A stretch of 64,000 nucleotides of DNA, taken from Nocardioides salarius. Lineage in GTDB: Bacteria > Actinomycetota > Actinomycetes > Propionibacteriales > Nocardioidaceae. Location of the stretch: assembly GCF_016907435.1 (NCBI RefSeq), contig NZ_JAFBBZ010000001.1, positions 3,038,001 through 3,102,000 on the forward strand. Reading direction: 5' to 3'. The number at the start of each line of letters is the position of its first letter. Within the stretch, counting starts at the first letter, position 1. Shown here piece by piece: positions 19,117-27,768 of this stretch. A program made the position numbers and the translations under genes. The notes beneath the pieces were generated by a model. The model saw only the letters and a list, made by a program, of their open reading frames with translations, was not told the DNA's origin and ran no database searches.

Positions 19117-19839
19117 ATGACCGCCACCACCAGCAACCCCGTCCGTACCGACCGCGGGGACCTCCCGCGACCCGGCGCCGCTGCGCCACCGCCCCCGCGG
19201 GCCTGGGCCCTGACCGGTGTCGTCGCGGCGTTGGCCGGTGCCGGGGCCGTCGTCGCCTCCAGCCTGGTCGCGGCCGTCTACGACCCGGCCCTGGCCGGCG
19301 ATCCCGAGCGGATCGCGGAGGCGGTCGGCGACAAGGCGCCGGTCATCGTGGCCTTCCACGTCCTGGGGTTGCTGGGTGCCGTCGCGACCGTCGTGTTCGC
19401 CGCGGGCCTCCACCGCCGGCTGGCCGCTCGGCCGGGCGCCGGGCTGGCCCCCGCCGTGGCCGCTGCAGGTCTGCTCGGCACCGCCCTGGTGACCGTCCTG
19501 GGCACGGGCCTGGACACCGAGTTCCTCTTCGCCTCCCAGGCCGGCGACGGGGCCGCCGACCCGCACGCGGTCGTCTTCTACAACCACTGGATCGGCACCA
19601 TCCCGTGGTGCTGGGTGCTCGCCGGTCTCGCCGGGGTCGCGGTGTGGCGTGCCTCCCGGGTCGGGGCCGTGCCGACCTGGATCGGTCGGGTCGGGCTGGT
19701 CCTCGGCGGGCTGACGCTGCTGCTGGGCATCTCGCCGCTGCAGTACATGGCCGGGATGACCGGCCCGGTCTGGCTGCTGGTCACCGCGATCGGCTTCGCC
19801 GTCGGTGACCGGGCCCGCCGCGACGGCGCCGACGCCTGA
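19117..19839 (+). CDS. Multi-pass membrane protein of unknown function
   Basis: 240 residues with about six hydrophobic segments (ALTGVVAALAGAGAVVASSLVAAVY, VIVAFHVLGLLGAVATVVFAAGL, VAAAGLLGTALVTVLG, GTIPWCWVLAGLAGVAVW, WIGRVGLVLGGLTLLLGI, GPVWLLVTAIGFAVG). The pattern resembles small uncharacterised actinobacterial membrane proteins sometimes found with LuxR-type two-component systems. ATG 19117 has AGAGGGG upstream. A strong hairpin follows the stop, and the kinase/regulator pair comes next on the same strand. Confidence 0.8.
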   Translation: MTATTSNPVRTDRGDLPRPGAAAPPPPRAWALTGVVAALAGAGAVVASSLVAAVYDPALAGDPERIAEAVGDKAPVIVAFHVLGLLGAVATVVFAAGLHRRLAARPGAGLAPAVAAAGLLGTALVTVLGTGLDTEFLFASQAGDGAADPHAVVFYNHWIGTIPWCWVLAGLAGVAVWRASRVGAVPTWIGRVGLVLGGLTLLLGISPLQYMAGMTGPVWLLVTAIGFAVGDRARRDGADA

Positions 19840-19867
19840 GCGGAGCAGTCGCGTGCCGCTGCACGGA

Positions 19868-19898
19868 GCCGGCCCGGGAAATCAGTTCCCGGGCCGGC
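19868..19898 (+). terminator. Hairpin terminator
   Basis: Perfect 13-bp inverted repeat GCCGGCCCGGGAA with a 5-nt ATCAG loop, 28 bp after the membrane-protein stop. No T-run follows, which is common in GC-rich actinobacteria. It could also limit read-through into the kinase gene. Confidence 0.65.
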
Positions 19899-19909
19899 GT
19901 CGGCGCGCC

Positions 19910-19915
19910 CACAAT
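19910..19915 (+). promoter_or_regulatory. -10-like CACAAT before the histidine kinase
   Basis: CACAATGAG with 6 nt from CACAAT to GTG 19922. The same CACAATGAG arrangement precedes hemQ at 22667. Confidence 0.35.
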
Positions 19916-19921
19916 GAGGTC

Positions 19922-21985
19922 GTGCTCGTGGCCGGCCACCGACCCGCCCGCACGCCCGCCGGACGGCTGGTCTCCGGCCCCGGCGTGCCGCTGCTGTGCG
20001 CGGTGGCGCTGGTGGCCAGCATCGCGGTCGACACCCGCGGGCAGGCCGGGTCGCTGGGTGAGCGGCTCACCGAGGGCCCGGGATGGCCGTGGACCCTCAA
20101 CGGGCTGGTCATCGCCGCGCTCGCCGCGGTCGTCACCTCGCGCGACCCGCGCTCGCGCTTCGGATGGGTGCTCGCCGGCTTCGGGGTCTTCTGGGCCCTC
20201 GACGGGCTGGCCCAGTCGTGGCTGTACGCCGGCGTCACCGAGTCGTCGGCGTGGCCGGGCAGCACGGCGGCGCTGTGGTTCTGGGGTCGGGTCGGCTCGC
20301 TGCTGCCGGTGGTCGCCGCCGTGCTGATCCTGATCTTCCCCACCGGGCGCCTCCTCCCCGGCGGGTGGGGCCGCGCGTCGTGGGCGGCGCTGGCGCTGAT
20401 GTCGAGCTCGGTGCTGGTCTTCATGCTGACCCCCGCGCCGGTGCCGGAGGTGCTGCCAGCAACGCTCGACCCCGACCCGTTGTCGGTGGGCTGGCTCACC
20501 GGCTCCGCGCCCTCGGTCGCCCGCACCGTCACGGTGCTCGCCTTCGCCGTGCCCATCGCCAGCGTCGTGGTGCGCTACCGCCATTCGGCGGGCGTCGAGC
20601 GCGACCGGGTGCGGTGGCTGCTGTGGAGCGTGCTGGTGATGACCCTGGCCATCGTCGCCGGCGTCTTCTACGACGGCCCCGGCGACGACCTGTTCACCAG
20701 CTTCGCGGTGATGGTGCTCCCGGTGGCGGCGATGGTCGTCGCGGTCGTCGAGCCCGAGCTGGTGCCGGTGCGCGACCTGCTGGCCCGCACCCTGGCCTGG
20801 AGCGGCCTCGGGGTGCTCGTCCTGGTCGTCGACCTGGCCGCTGTGGGCCTGCTCGACGCGCTGCTGGCCAGGTGGGGCGGTGACGGGCTCTCCCGGCGCG
20901 AGGTGGTGGCCCTGGTGCTCCTGGTCTCGGCGCTCGTGCACGTGCCGCTGCGTGCGCGGGTCTGGGCGTGGGCGCGCCGGCTGACGTTCGGCGAGCGGGC
21001 GGCGCCGTACGACGTGGTGGCCCGGCTGGCCGCCCGCCTCGAGCACACCGACGACGCCCCGGGCCAGCTGGGCGAGGTGGCGGCGGCCGTGGCGGCGGCG
21101 TTCGGGGTGACGTTCGTGCGCGTCGAGGTCGAGCGGGGCGGCGGGGAGACGCTGGCGGTCAGCCACGGCGACGAGCCCGCGCAGGTGCGGGCGCTGGCGA
21201 TCACCGACCGCGACCGCCCGGTCGGCCGGCTGCTGCTGCCGGCCCGGGGGATGCGCAGCCGGCTGTCGCCGCGCGACGAGCGGCTGCTCGGCGACCTGGT
21301 GCGCCAGGCTGCCCTGGCGGTGCGCACCTCGAGGCTGGCCGAGGAGCTGCAGGAGAGCCGCGAGCGCCTGGTGGTCTCGCGCGAGGAGGAGCGTCGTCGC
21401 CTGCGCCGCGACCTGCACGACGGCCTCGGCCCGGCGCTGGGGGGTGTGGTCTTCCGGCTCGAGTCGGCGCGCCTGCAGGTGGACACCGCCCCGGCCGCGG
21501 CCCGCTCGACCCTGCAGGACACCGCGGCGATGGTCCAGGACGTCGTCGCCGACGTACGCCGCCTGGTGCACGACCTGCGTCCGCCCGCGCTCGACGACCG
21601 TGGGCTGGTCGGCGCGCTGCGCCAGCTCGCCGAGCGGACCGGCCCCGCGGTGGTGGTGCGGGCCGGCGACCTGCCGGAGCTGCCGGCGGCGGTCGAGGTC
21701 GCGGCGTACCGGATCGCGGCCGAGGCGCTGGTCAACGTGGCGCGCCACGCCGGGGCCACACGTGCCGAGGTGCGGCTGGGCTGCGAGGGGGGCGGCCTGC
21801 TGGTGGAGGTGGCCGACGACGGCGTCGGCGTGCCGGCGGAGGCGGAGGCCGGGGTGGGACTGGTGTCGCTGCGCGAACGCGCCGACGAGCTCGGGGGACG
21901 CACGGAGGTGGTGTGCCCCGGCCTCGACGGCGCGGGCACGCTGGTGCGCGCCTGGTTGCCGGTGGGTGGAGTGGGGGCACGGTGA
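19922..21985 (+). CDS. Sensor histidine kinase (HisKA_3 / NarL-type)
   Basis: 687 residues from GTG 19922. The N-terminal half holds about eight to ten membrane segments with short loops. A GAF-like region follows (AAVAAAFGVTFVRVEVERGG), then the HisKA_3 dimerisation motif EEERRRLRRDLHDGLGPALGG with phospho-acceptor H499, and a C-terminal HATPase_c domain (EALVNVARHAGATRAEV, VADDGVGV, GVGLVSLRERA). It autophosphorylates and signals to the LuxR-type regulator whose start overlaps its stop by 4 nt. The N-terminal form with many helices suggests sensing within the membrane. The stimulus is unknown. Confidence 0.9.
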   Translation: MLVAGHRPARTPAGRLVSGPGVPLLCAVALVASIAVDTRGQAGSLGERLTEGPGWPWTLNGLVIAALAAVVTSRDPRSRFGWVLAGFGVFWALDGLAQSWLYAGVTESSAWPGSTAALWFWGRVGSLLPVVAAVLILIFPTGRLLPGGWGRASWAALALMSSSVLVFMLTPAPVPEVLPATLDPDPLSVGWLTGSAPSVARTVTVLAFAVPIASVVVRYRHSAGVERDRVRWLLWSVLVMTLAIVAGVFYDGPGDDLFTSFAVMVLPVAAMVVAVVEPELVPVRDLLARTLAWSGLGVLVLVVDLAAVGLLDALLARWGGDGLSRREVVALVLLVSALVHVPLRARVWAWARRLTFGERAAPYDVVARLAARLEHTDDAPGQLGEVAAAVAAAFGVTFVRVEVERGGGETLAVSHGDEPAQVRALAITDRDRPVGRLLLPARGMRSRLSPRDERLLGDLVRQAALAVRTSRLAEELQESRERLVVSREEERRRLRRDLHDGLGPALGGVVFRLESARLQVDTAPAAARSTLQDTAAMVQDVVADVRRLVHDLRPPALDDRGLVGALRQLAERTGPAVVVRAGDLPELPAAVEVAAYRIAAEALVNVARHAGATRAEVRLGCEGGGLLVEVADDGVGVPAEAEAGVGLVSLRERADELGGRTEVVCPGLDGAGTLVRAWLPVGGVGAR

Positions 21986-22629
21986 GCGGGCTGCGGGTCG
22001 TGGTCGTCGACGACCACCGGATCGTGCGCGAGGGGCTTGCCTCGCTGCTGGGGGCGCTCGAGGGCATCGAGGTCGTCGGCGAGGCCGCCGACGGGCGCGA
22101 GGCGCTGCACGTGGTGGACGAGGTGCTGCCTGACGTGGTGGTGATGGACATCCAGATGCCGGTGCTCGACGGCATCGAGGCGACCCGGTTCCTGGCCGGG
22201 CGGCACCCCGGAGTGCGGGTCGTGATGCTGACGATGACCGAGGACGACGACATGGTCGTCAGCGCGATCCGGGCCGGGGCCTCGGGCTACCTGCTCAAGG
22301 GCGCCGGCGCCGACGAGGTGCTGCACGCGGTGCGCTCGGCTGCCACCGGTGGGATGGTCTTCGGGGCGTCCGTGGCCGCCCGCGTCGCCGAGCTGTTCGC
22401 CGAGGCCTCGAGACCGGCCGCCCCGGCCTTCCCGCAGCTGAGCCAGCGCGAGCACCGGGTGCTCGACCTGCTGGCCGCCGGTCGCAGCAACGACCAGATC
22501 GCCGCCGAGCTGTTCGTCTCGGGCAAGACGGTGCGCAACGCCGTCTCGTCGGTCTACGCCAAGCTGCACGCGCCCGACCGGGCCGCCGCGATCATCCTGG
22601 CGCGCGAGGCGGGGCTGGGGCGCGGCTGA
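21982..22629 (+). CDS. LuxR/NarL-family response regulator
   Basis: 215 residues. The receiver domain has the acidic pocket [12 protein letters not shown], phospho-acceptor D56 in [12 protein letters not shown], conserved Thr in MLTMTEDDD and Lys in YLLKGA. The C-terminal LuxR helix-turn-helix is [34 protein letters not shown]. It is translationally coupled to the kinase (GTGA overlap at 21982-21985). Targets may include the preceding membrane-protein gene or hemQ just downstream, but no consensus site is recognisable. Confidence 0.93.
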   Translation: MSGLRVVVVDDHRIVREGLASLLGALEGIEVVGEAADGREALHVVDEVLPDVVVMDIQMPVLDGIEATRFLAGRHPGVRVVMLTMTEDDDMVVSAIRAGASGYLLKGAGADEVLHAVRSAATGGMVFGASVAARVAELFAEASRPAAPAFPQLSQREHRVLDLLAAGRSNDQIAAELFVSGKTVRNAVSSVYAKLHAPDRAAAIILAREAGLGRG

Positions 22630-22666
22630 GACCGCCACCAGGTGCAGCGCGGGTGGGGACGGTTGG

Positions 22667-22672
22667 CACAAT
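22667..22672 (+). promoter_or_regulatory. -10-like CACAAT before hemQ
   Basis: 6 nt before ATG 22679; predicts a leaderless hemQ mRNA independent of the regulator gene. Confidence 0.35.
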
Positions 22673-22678
22673 GAGCCC

Positions 22679-23389
22679 ATGAGCGACACCCAGAGCAACG
22701 CCTCCCGGGTCCGGGAGATCAACGACTCGATCCGCTACACGATGTGGTCGGTCTTCCGCCTGCGCGACGTGCTCGGCGACGGCGCCGACCGTGCCGCCGA
22801 GGCGGCCGAGGTCGAGGAGCTCCTCGAGGCGCTCGCGGGCGACGACGTGGTGGTGCGCGGCGTCTACGACGTCAGCGGGCTGCGCGCCGACGCCGACGTG
22901 ATGGTCTGGACCCACGCGGTCGACTCGGTGCAGCTGCAGGACGCCTACCACCGCTTCCGCCGCACCGCCTTCGGCGCCCGGCTCGAGCCGGTGTGGTCGC
23001 AGATGGCGCTGCACCGCCCGGCCGAGTTCAACAAGAGCCACGTGCCGGCCTTCCTCGCCGACGAGGAGCCCAAGCAGCACATCTGCGTCTACCCCTTCGT
23101 GCGCTCCTACGAGTGGTACCTGCTCGAGGACGACGAGCGCCGCGCGATGCTCGCCGAGCACGGCAAGATGGCGCGCGACTACAAGGACGTGCGCGCCAAC
23201 ACCGTGGCCAGCTTCGCCCTCGGCGACTACGAGTGGATGCTGGCCTTCGAGGCCGACGAGCTCTACCGCATCGTCGACCTGATGCGGCACCTGCGCGGCT
23301 CCACCGCCCGCCGCCACGTGCGCGAGGAGGTGCCGTTCTACACCGGCGCCCTGACTCCCGTCCCCGACCTCCTGCACCGTCTGCCCTGA
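22679..23389 (+). CDS. hemQ: Coproheme decarboxylase (chlorite dismutase family)
   Basis: 236 residues, full-length HemQ/ChdC. Characteristic stretches are [35 protein letters not shown], the catalytic-Tyr region [13 protein letters not shown] and the axial-His segment [27 protein letters not shown]. It performs the last step of the coproporphyrin-dependent pathway, oxidative decarboxylation of coproheme to heme b with peroxide. It completes the hemE-hemY-hemQ set but is separated from hemY by a 3.5-kb signalling insert. Its TGA stop is the first triplet of a 22-bp repeat array. Confidence 0.95.
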   Translation: MSDTQSNASRVREINDSIRYTMWSVFRLRDVLGDGADRAAEAAEVEELLEALAGDDVVVRGVYDVSGLRADADVMVWTHAVDSVQLQDAYHRFRRTAFGARLEPVWSQMALHRPAEFNKSHVPAFLADEEPKQHICVYPFVRSYEWYLLEDDERRAMLAEHGKMARDYKDVRANTVASFALGDYEWMLAFEADELYRIVDLMRHLRGSTARRHVREEVPFYTGALTPVPDLLHRLP

Positions 23390-23574
23390 CCCGGCCCGAA
23401 TCGCGCGCTGACCCGGCCTGAATCTCACGCTGACCCGGCCCATATCTCGCGTCGACCCGGCCTGGACCTACGCCCGTGCGAGAGGTGCAGGTCCGGGCCG
23501 GCTCGATGCGAAGAACGGGCCGGCTCGGCGCGAAGTCTGGGCCGGGTCAGCGGGAGATCTGGGCCGGGTCGGCG
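23387..23574. repeat. Array of 22-bp repeats, four direct plus four inverted
   Basis: Forward units starting TGACCCGGCC begin at 23387, 23409, 23431 and 23452. Four units in reverse orientation (core GGCCGGGTC or GGCCGGCTC) follow to 23574. The first forward unit starts at the hemQ stop codon. The two halves can fold back on each other into one long imperfect stem. Related units follow pepN at 46649-46716. Confidence 0.85.
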
Positions 23575-23613
23575 ATGATGGAACCCCCGCCCGAGAGGAA
23601 CCGTCCCACCCCC

Positions 23614-24252
23614 ATGCGCACCCCAGCCCGCCGGCGTACGACCGGTCTCGCCCTGCTCGTCGCCCCGCTGCTGCTGGTCTCCGCGTGCGGCGGGGGAGAG
23701 GACGAGGTGGCCGTCGACGACGGCGCGGCGAGCTCGCCGGCGCCCCTGGAGCCGCAGCCGGCGCCCGGCTCGGTGCGCACCCGCGACCTGGTGATGGTGA
23801 TGGACACCGGTGAGGGGCCCGAGATGTGCCTGGGCCCGGTGGCGGAGTCCTACCCGCCGCAGTGCAGCGGCCCCGCCATCGAGGGCTGGCGCTGGCGCGA
23901 CCAGCAGGCCTTCGACAAGGCCGGCGACGTGCGCTGGGGCTACTTCGCGCTCACCGGTGACTGGGACGGCACCACCTTCACCGTCTCCGACGCGATCCCC
24001 GCGGCGCTCTACAGCCCGGTGCGCGAGGGCGAGCAGGACCCGCCCCCGCCGCTGCGCCAGCGCGACGAGGCCTCGATCAACGAGATCGCCCGCGAGGTGA
24101 GCGGGCTGCCGGGCGTGGTCGGCACCTACGTCGAGGACAACCAGGTCGTCGCCGAGGTGGCCTACGACGACGGCGCGCTGCAGCAGCGCCTCGACGAGCA
24201 GCACGGCGCCAACGCGGTGCTGGTCGTCCCGCAGCTCGTCGACGCGGGCTGA
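23614..24252 (+). CDS. Lipoprotein of unknown function
   Basis: 212 residues from ATG 23614, which gives a compact lipoprotein signal (MRTPARRRTTGLALLVAPLLLVSAC, Cys near 25). An acidic/Pro linker and a globular domain follow, with GEGPEMCLGPVAESYPPQCSGPAIEGW (two Cys, possibly disulfide bonded) and WGYFALTGDWDGTTFTVSDA, which looks like a small beta-barrel. ATG 23575 is an alternative start. I do not recognise the family. It lies convergent with msrB. Confidence 0.8.
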   Translation: MRTPARRRTTGLALLVAPLLLVSACGGGEDEVAVDDGAASSPAPLEPQPAPGSVRTRDLVMVMDTGEGPEMCLGPVAESYPPQCSGPAIEGWRWRDQQAFDKAGDVRWGYFALTGDWDGTTFTVSDAIPAALYSPVREGEQDPPPPLRQRDEASINEIAREVSGLPGVVGTYVEDNQVVAEVAYDDGALQQRLDEQHGANAVLVVPQLVDAG

Positions 24253-24282
24253 GCGACCCAGAGCCCGGCCGCCCTGGCGGGC

Positions 24283-24702
24283 TCAGCCCGCGACGGGCCC
24301 GGAGCCGTCGGCCGGCTCGAGGGTCATGCTGACCGAGTTGATGCAGTAGCGGTCACCGGTCGGGGTGCCGTAGCCGTCGGGGAAGACGTGGCCCAGGTGC
24401 GAGCCGCACCCGGCGCAGCGGACCTCGACCCGCTTCATGCCGTGCGAGGTGTCCTCGATGTACTCGATCGTCTCGCTGATCGGCTGGTAGAACGACGGCC
24501 AGCCGCAGCCCGAGTGGAACTTGGTGTCGGACTCGAACAGCTTGGCCTGGCACGCCTTGCAGCGGTAGACGCCGGTCGTCTCGGTGTCGGTCAGCCGCCC
24601 CACGCCGGCGCGCTCGGTGCCCGCCTGGCGCAGCACGGCGTACTCCTCGGGTGAGAGCTGCTCGCGCCACTCGGCGTCGGTCTTCTCCACGTCGTAGCCC
24701 AT
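24283..24702 (-). CDS. msrB: Peptide-methionine (R)-S-oxide reductase
   Basis: 139 residues. It reduces the R-epimer of methionine sulfoxide in proteins with thioredoxin. Zinc-binding CKAC and CAGC pairs, the substrate-site GCGWPSFYQPI, GHVFPDG and the catalytic Cys in DRYCINSVSM are all present. ATG 24702 has TAGGCT 6 nt upstream, plus a GGAGG that could act as Shine-Dalgarno sequence if a longer mRNA is made. Confidence 0.96.
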   Translation of the reverse strand: MGYDVEKTDAEWREQLSPEEYAVLRQAGTERAGVGRLTDTETTGVYRCKACQAKLFESDTKFHSGCGWPSFYQPISETIEYIEDTSHGMKRVEVRCAGCGSHLGHVFPDGYGTPTGDRYCINSVSMTLEPADGSGPVAG

Positions 24703-24708
24703 GCCTCC

Positions 24709-24714
24709 AGCCTA
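24709..24714 (-). promoter_or_regulatory. -10 box TAGGCT of msrB
   Basis: 6 nt before the ATG at 24702. Confidence 0.45.
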
Positions 24715-24807
24715 CGTGGGCCACCTCATCCCTCCAGGGCGTTGACGAGCGTCGGTGCACGGCTGTTCACTGTGCTCGGTAAAGATCCCCGTCCGAGGAG
24801 GCACCGG

Positions 24808-25893
24808 TTGAGCGCGACGATCCCGTGGGAGCGCGTGCGCCGCGCAGGCGCGAAGCTGACGACACCGCTGCACCCTGACGACTACCTCTCCCTGATCAAC
24901 CCGCTGTGGAGCCAGCGCGAGCTGCGCGGGCGGGTCGAGAAGGTCGTGCAGGAGACCGAGGACGCCGCGACCCTGGTGATCCGGCCCGGCTGGGGCTGGC
25001 GCTTCGACCACCGCCCCGGCCAGTACGTCGGCATCGGGGTGCAGGTCGAGGGCCGCTTCCAGTGGCGCTCCTACTCCGTCAGCTCGCCCCCGCGGCGCTC
25101 GGGACGCCACATCGCGATCACGGTGCGGGCGATGCCCGAGGGACTGCTGTCCAGCCACCTGGTCAAGGGGCTCGCGCCGGGCACGATCGTGCGGCTGGCC
25201 AAGCCCGAGGGCGACTTCGTGCTGCCCGACCCGCCGCCGCCGCGGATGCTCTTCCTGGTCGGCGGCTCGGGCATCACCCCCGTGATGGCGATGCTGCGCA
25301 CCCTCGACCGGCGCGCCAGCATGCCCGACGTCGTCCTGCACTACTCCTCGCCGACGCCCGAGCGGATGATCTTCCGCGACGAGCTGGCGCGGCTCGAGGA
25401 GGCGCACGAGGGCCTCACCGTGCACCGGCTCCACACCGACACCGACGGGCTCCTCGAGGTCGGTGACCGCGAGCGCGGGCTCGACGCGGTGTGCCCCGAC
25501 TGGCGCGAGCGCGAGACCTGGGCCTGCGGTCCGGGCCCGATGCTCGACGCGGTCGCCGAGCACTTCGAGGCCCAGGGCGTCGACGACCGGCTGCACCTCG
25601 AACGCTTCACCCTGCAGCTGGGCGGCGACGGCGGCGAGGGCGGGGCGATCAGCTTCCGCAACTCCGGCAAGCAGGTCGAGGTCGACGGCGCCACGACCGT
25701 CCTGGAGGCCGGCGAGCAGGCCGGCGTCGGGATGCCCTACGGCTGCCGGATGGGCATCTGCCACACCTGCACGCTGACGCTGGTCTCGGGCACCGTGCGC
25801 GACCTGCGCAACGGCGAGGAGTTCGCCCAGCCCAACGAGCAGGTGCAGACCTGCGTCACCGCCGCCGTCGGCGACTGCGTCATCGACATCTGA
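24808..25893 (+). CDS. Ferredoxin reductase with fused 2Fe-2S domain (desaturase partner)
   Basis: 361 residues. An FAD-binding barrel (HRPGQYVGIGVQ, RSYSVSS) and NAD(P)-binding domain (FLVGGSGITPVMAMLR, CGPGPMLDAV) are followed by a C-terminal plant-type ferredoxin domain with GCRMGICHTCTL and VQTC cysteines. It passes electrons from NAD(P)H to a partner oxygenase; the next gene is a fatty-acid desaturase, as in mycobacterial Rv3230c-desA3. The start is TTG 24808, with CGAGGAGG 6 nt upstream; the open frame extends to 24742 without a better signal. Confidence 0.92.
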   Translation: MSATIPWERVRRAGAKLTTPLHPDDYLSLINPLWSQRELRGRVEKVVQETEDAATLVIRPGWGWRFDHRPGQYVGIGVQVEGRFQWRSYSVSSPPRRSGRHIAITVRAMPEGLLSSHLVKGLAPGTIVRLAKPEGDFVLPDPPPPRMLFLVGGSGITPVMAMLRTLDRRASMPDVVLHYSSPTPERMIFRDELARLEEAHEGLTVHRLHTDTDGLLEVGDRERGLDAVCPDWRERETWACGPGPMLDAVAEHFEAQGVDDRLHLERFTLQLGGDGGEGGAISFRNSGKQVEVDGATTVLEAGEQAGVGMPYGCRMGICHTCTLTLVSGTVRDLRNGEEFAQPNEQVQTCVTAAVGDCVIDI

Positions 25894-25906
25894 ACCACCC
25901 AGCACC

Positions 25907-25959
25907 GACCCACGAGCACGACCCACGAGCACGACCCACGAGCACCGATCCACGAGCAC
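25907..25959 (+). repeat. 13-bp tandem repeat in the reductase-desaturase gap
   Basis: Four copies of GACCCACGAGCAC (last one slightly altered) fill the 78-bp gap before the desaturase. It may act as an unstructured spacer before GAGGAGACGAC. Confidence 0.8.
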
Positions 25960-25971
25960 CGAGGAGACGAC

Positions 25972-27213
25972 ATGGCGATCGCCGACGTCCAGGAGTACAC
26001 CCACCTCACCGACGACGAGGTCGAGCAGATCGGCCGCGAGCTCGACCGCATCCGCGCCGACGTCGAGGAGTCGCGCGGCGCCGCGGACGCGGCGTACATC
26101 AACCGGATGATCAAGGTGCAGCGCGGTCTCGCGGCGGCGGGCCGGGTCACCCTGATGACGACCTGCCACTCGAGGAAGGCGCGGGTGCCGGGCGCGGTCG
26201 CCGGCGCGACCATGCTCGGCCTGGCCAAGATCCTCGAGAACATGGAGATCGGCCACAACGTCATGCACGGGCAGTGGGACTGGATGAACGACCCCGAGAT
26301 CCACTCCTCCAACTGGGAGTGGGACACCGCCCAGCCCGCCGAGCAGTGGAAGCACTCGCACAACTACATCCACCACCAGTTCACCAACGTGCTCGGCTAC
26401 GACAACGACATCGGCTACGGCGTCCTGCGGATGGCCCGCGAGCAGCGCTGGAACCCCGCCAACCTCGGCCAGCCGGTCTACAACGCGCTGCTGGCCTCGC
26501 TGTTCCAGTGGGGCGTGGCGCTGCACGACCTCGACCTCGAGAAGATCCGCAAGGGCGAGAAGGACCCGAAGGAGATGAAGCGCCAGCTCAAGCAGATCTG
26601 GCGCAAGGGCCGCAACCAGGCGCTCAAGGACTACGTCGTCTACCCGGCGCTGTCGGGGCCGCACTGGCGCACCACCATCAAGGCCAACGCCACCGCCAAC
26701 CTGGCGCGCAACCTGTGGTCCTACATGATCATCTTCTGCGGGCACTTCCCCGACGGGGCGATGCACTTCACCGAGGAGGAGCTCGAGGACGAGACCCGCT
26801 CGGAGTGGTACCTGCGCCAGATCCTGGGTGCGGCCAACTTCGAGGGCGGCCCGCTGCTGCACATCCTCTCGGGCAACCTCGGCTTCCAGATCGAGCACCA
26901 CCTCTTCCCCGACCTGCCCAGCAACCGCTACGCCGAGATCTCGGAGCGGGTGCGCGCGCTCTGCGACAAGTACGACCTGCCGTACACCACCGGCCCGCTG
27001 CACCGGCAGTACGGGCAGACGCTGCGCACGATCATGAAGCTCTCGCTGCCCAACCGCTTCACCTCGTCCGACTCCCCGCCGGAGCCGCCGAACCGCCCCG
27101 ACGCCGTCGAGGCGCCGCCGGTCGACAAGGGCCGCAAGTCCGACGCCGAGCTGCCCCCGCGCCGCTCCGAGCTCGGCGGGTGGTCGCGCTCGGGCATCGG
27201 GCGGGCCTCGTGA
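25972..27213 (+). CDS. Membrane fatty-acid desaturase
   Basis: 413 residues. The three di-iron histidine boxes are intact: HNVMH (near 95), HSHNYIHH (near 127) and QIEHHLFP (near 310). Hydrophobic segments flank them. It introduces a double bond into an acyl chain with O2 and electrons from the adjacent reductase. The C-terminal 45 residues are Pro/charged and probably disordered. GAGGAG precedes ATG 25972. Its stop overlaps the next GTG (GTGA, 27210-27213). Confidence 0.93.
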   Translation: MAIADVQEYTHLTDDEVEQIGRELDRIRADVEESRGAADAAYINRMIKVQRGLAAAGRVTLMTTCHSRKARVPGAVAGATMLGLAKILENMEIGHNVMHGQWDWMNDPEIHSSNWEWDTAQPAEQWKHSHNYIHHQFTNVLGYDNDIGYGVLRMAREQRWNPANLGQPVYNALLASLFQWGVALHDLDLEKIRKGEKDPKEMKRQLKQIWRKGRNQALKDYVVYPALSGPHWRTTIKANATANLARNLWSYMIIFCGHFPDGAMHFTEEELEDETRSEWYLRQILGAANFEGGPLLHILSGNLGFQIEHHLFPDLPSNRYAEISERVRALCDKYDLPYTTGPLHRQYGQTLRTIMKLSLPNRFTSSDSPPEPPNRPDAVEAPPVDKGRKSDAELPPRRSELGGWSRSGIGRAS

Positions 27214-27563
27214 TCCGCGGCCTGGGCCGCGACGTCGACGCGCGTACGGCGCCCTTCGCGTGGGAGCCCGACGAGCAGGGTCGACCCGCGCTCATGGGGG
27301 CGCGGGTCACCCAGTGCGCGCTGAGCCGGATCTGCGGGGCGTGCGCCGAGTCGCTGGGTCGCCCGATCGCGTTCGTGGGCGACGCCGACGAGGTCGCGCG
27401 CAACGCCTTCCACGCCCCGCCGCTGCACGAGGACTGCGCTCGGGGCCTGGCAGCCGGCTCGCCGGACTGGCGGGTGGTGCTGACCGCGGGGTTCGAGTTC
27501 GTGCGGCCGGTCGCTGGTGCGGCCGACCGGCGGCCGACGTTCGAGCCGAACTCGCTGCTCTGA
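27210..27563 (+). CDS. Small Cys-rich hypothetical protein
   Basis: 117 residues beginning MIRGLGRDVDART. The motif CALSRICGACAESLG together with HEDCARG gives a Cys/His set that could bind zinc or another metal. No known enzyme domain is recognised. It is translationally coupled to the desaturase and may be the third member of that operon. The start is set by the 4-nt overlap. Confidence 0.75.
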   Translation: MIRGLGRDVDARTAPFAWEPDEQGRPALMGARVTQCALSRICGACAESLGRPIAFVGDADEVARNAFHAPPLHEDCARGLAAGSPDWRVVLTAGFEFVRPVAGAADRRPTFEPNSLL

Positions 27564-27572
27564 GGTTCGTCC

Positions 27573-27709
27573 GGGTCGTGGCCTGGGTCGTGGCCTGGGT
27601 CGTGGTCTGGGTCGTGGCTTGGGTCGTGGTTCCTGGACGCGCCATGGCGCGTCCAGGGGCACACGACCCGGACCACGACTCGAACCACGACCGGAACCAC
27701 GACCTGAGC
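27573..27709. repeat. Palindrome-cored 12-bp repeat element, copy A
   Basis: Left arm: five 12-bp units of GGGTCGTGGCCT type (27573-27632). Core: a perfect 24-bp palindrome with half-site CTGGACGCGCCA (27633-27656). After a 5-bp spacer (gggca), the right arm holds four inverted units of CACGACCCGGAC type (27662-27709). It can fold into a long hairpin or cruciform. The same plan recurs at 29115-29311. Confidence 0.85.
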
Positions 27710-27756
27710 CAGCCCGGCGTGGTGGAGCTCGCGGCGCGAGTGCCCTGGCGTCGGTA

Positions 27757-27762
27757 TAGCTT
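27757..27762 (+). promoter_or_regulatory. -10 box TAGCTT
   Basis: 6 nt before ATG 27769; leaderless spacing. Confidence 0.45.
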
Positions 27763-27768
27763 GCCGTC

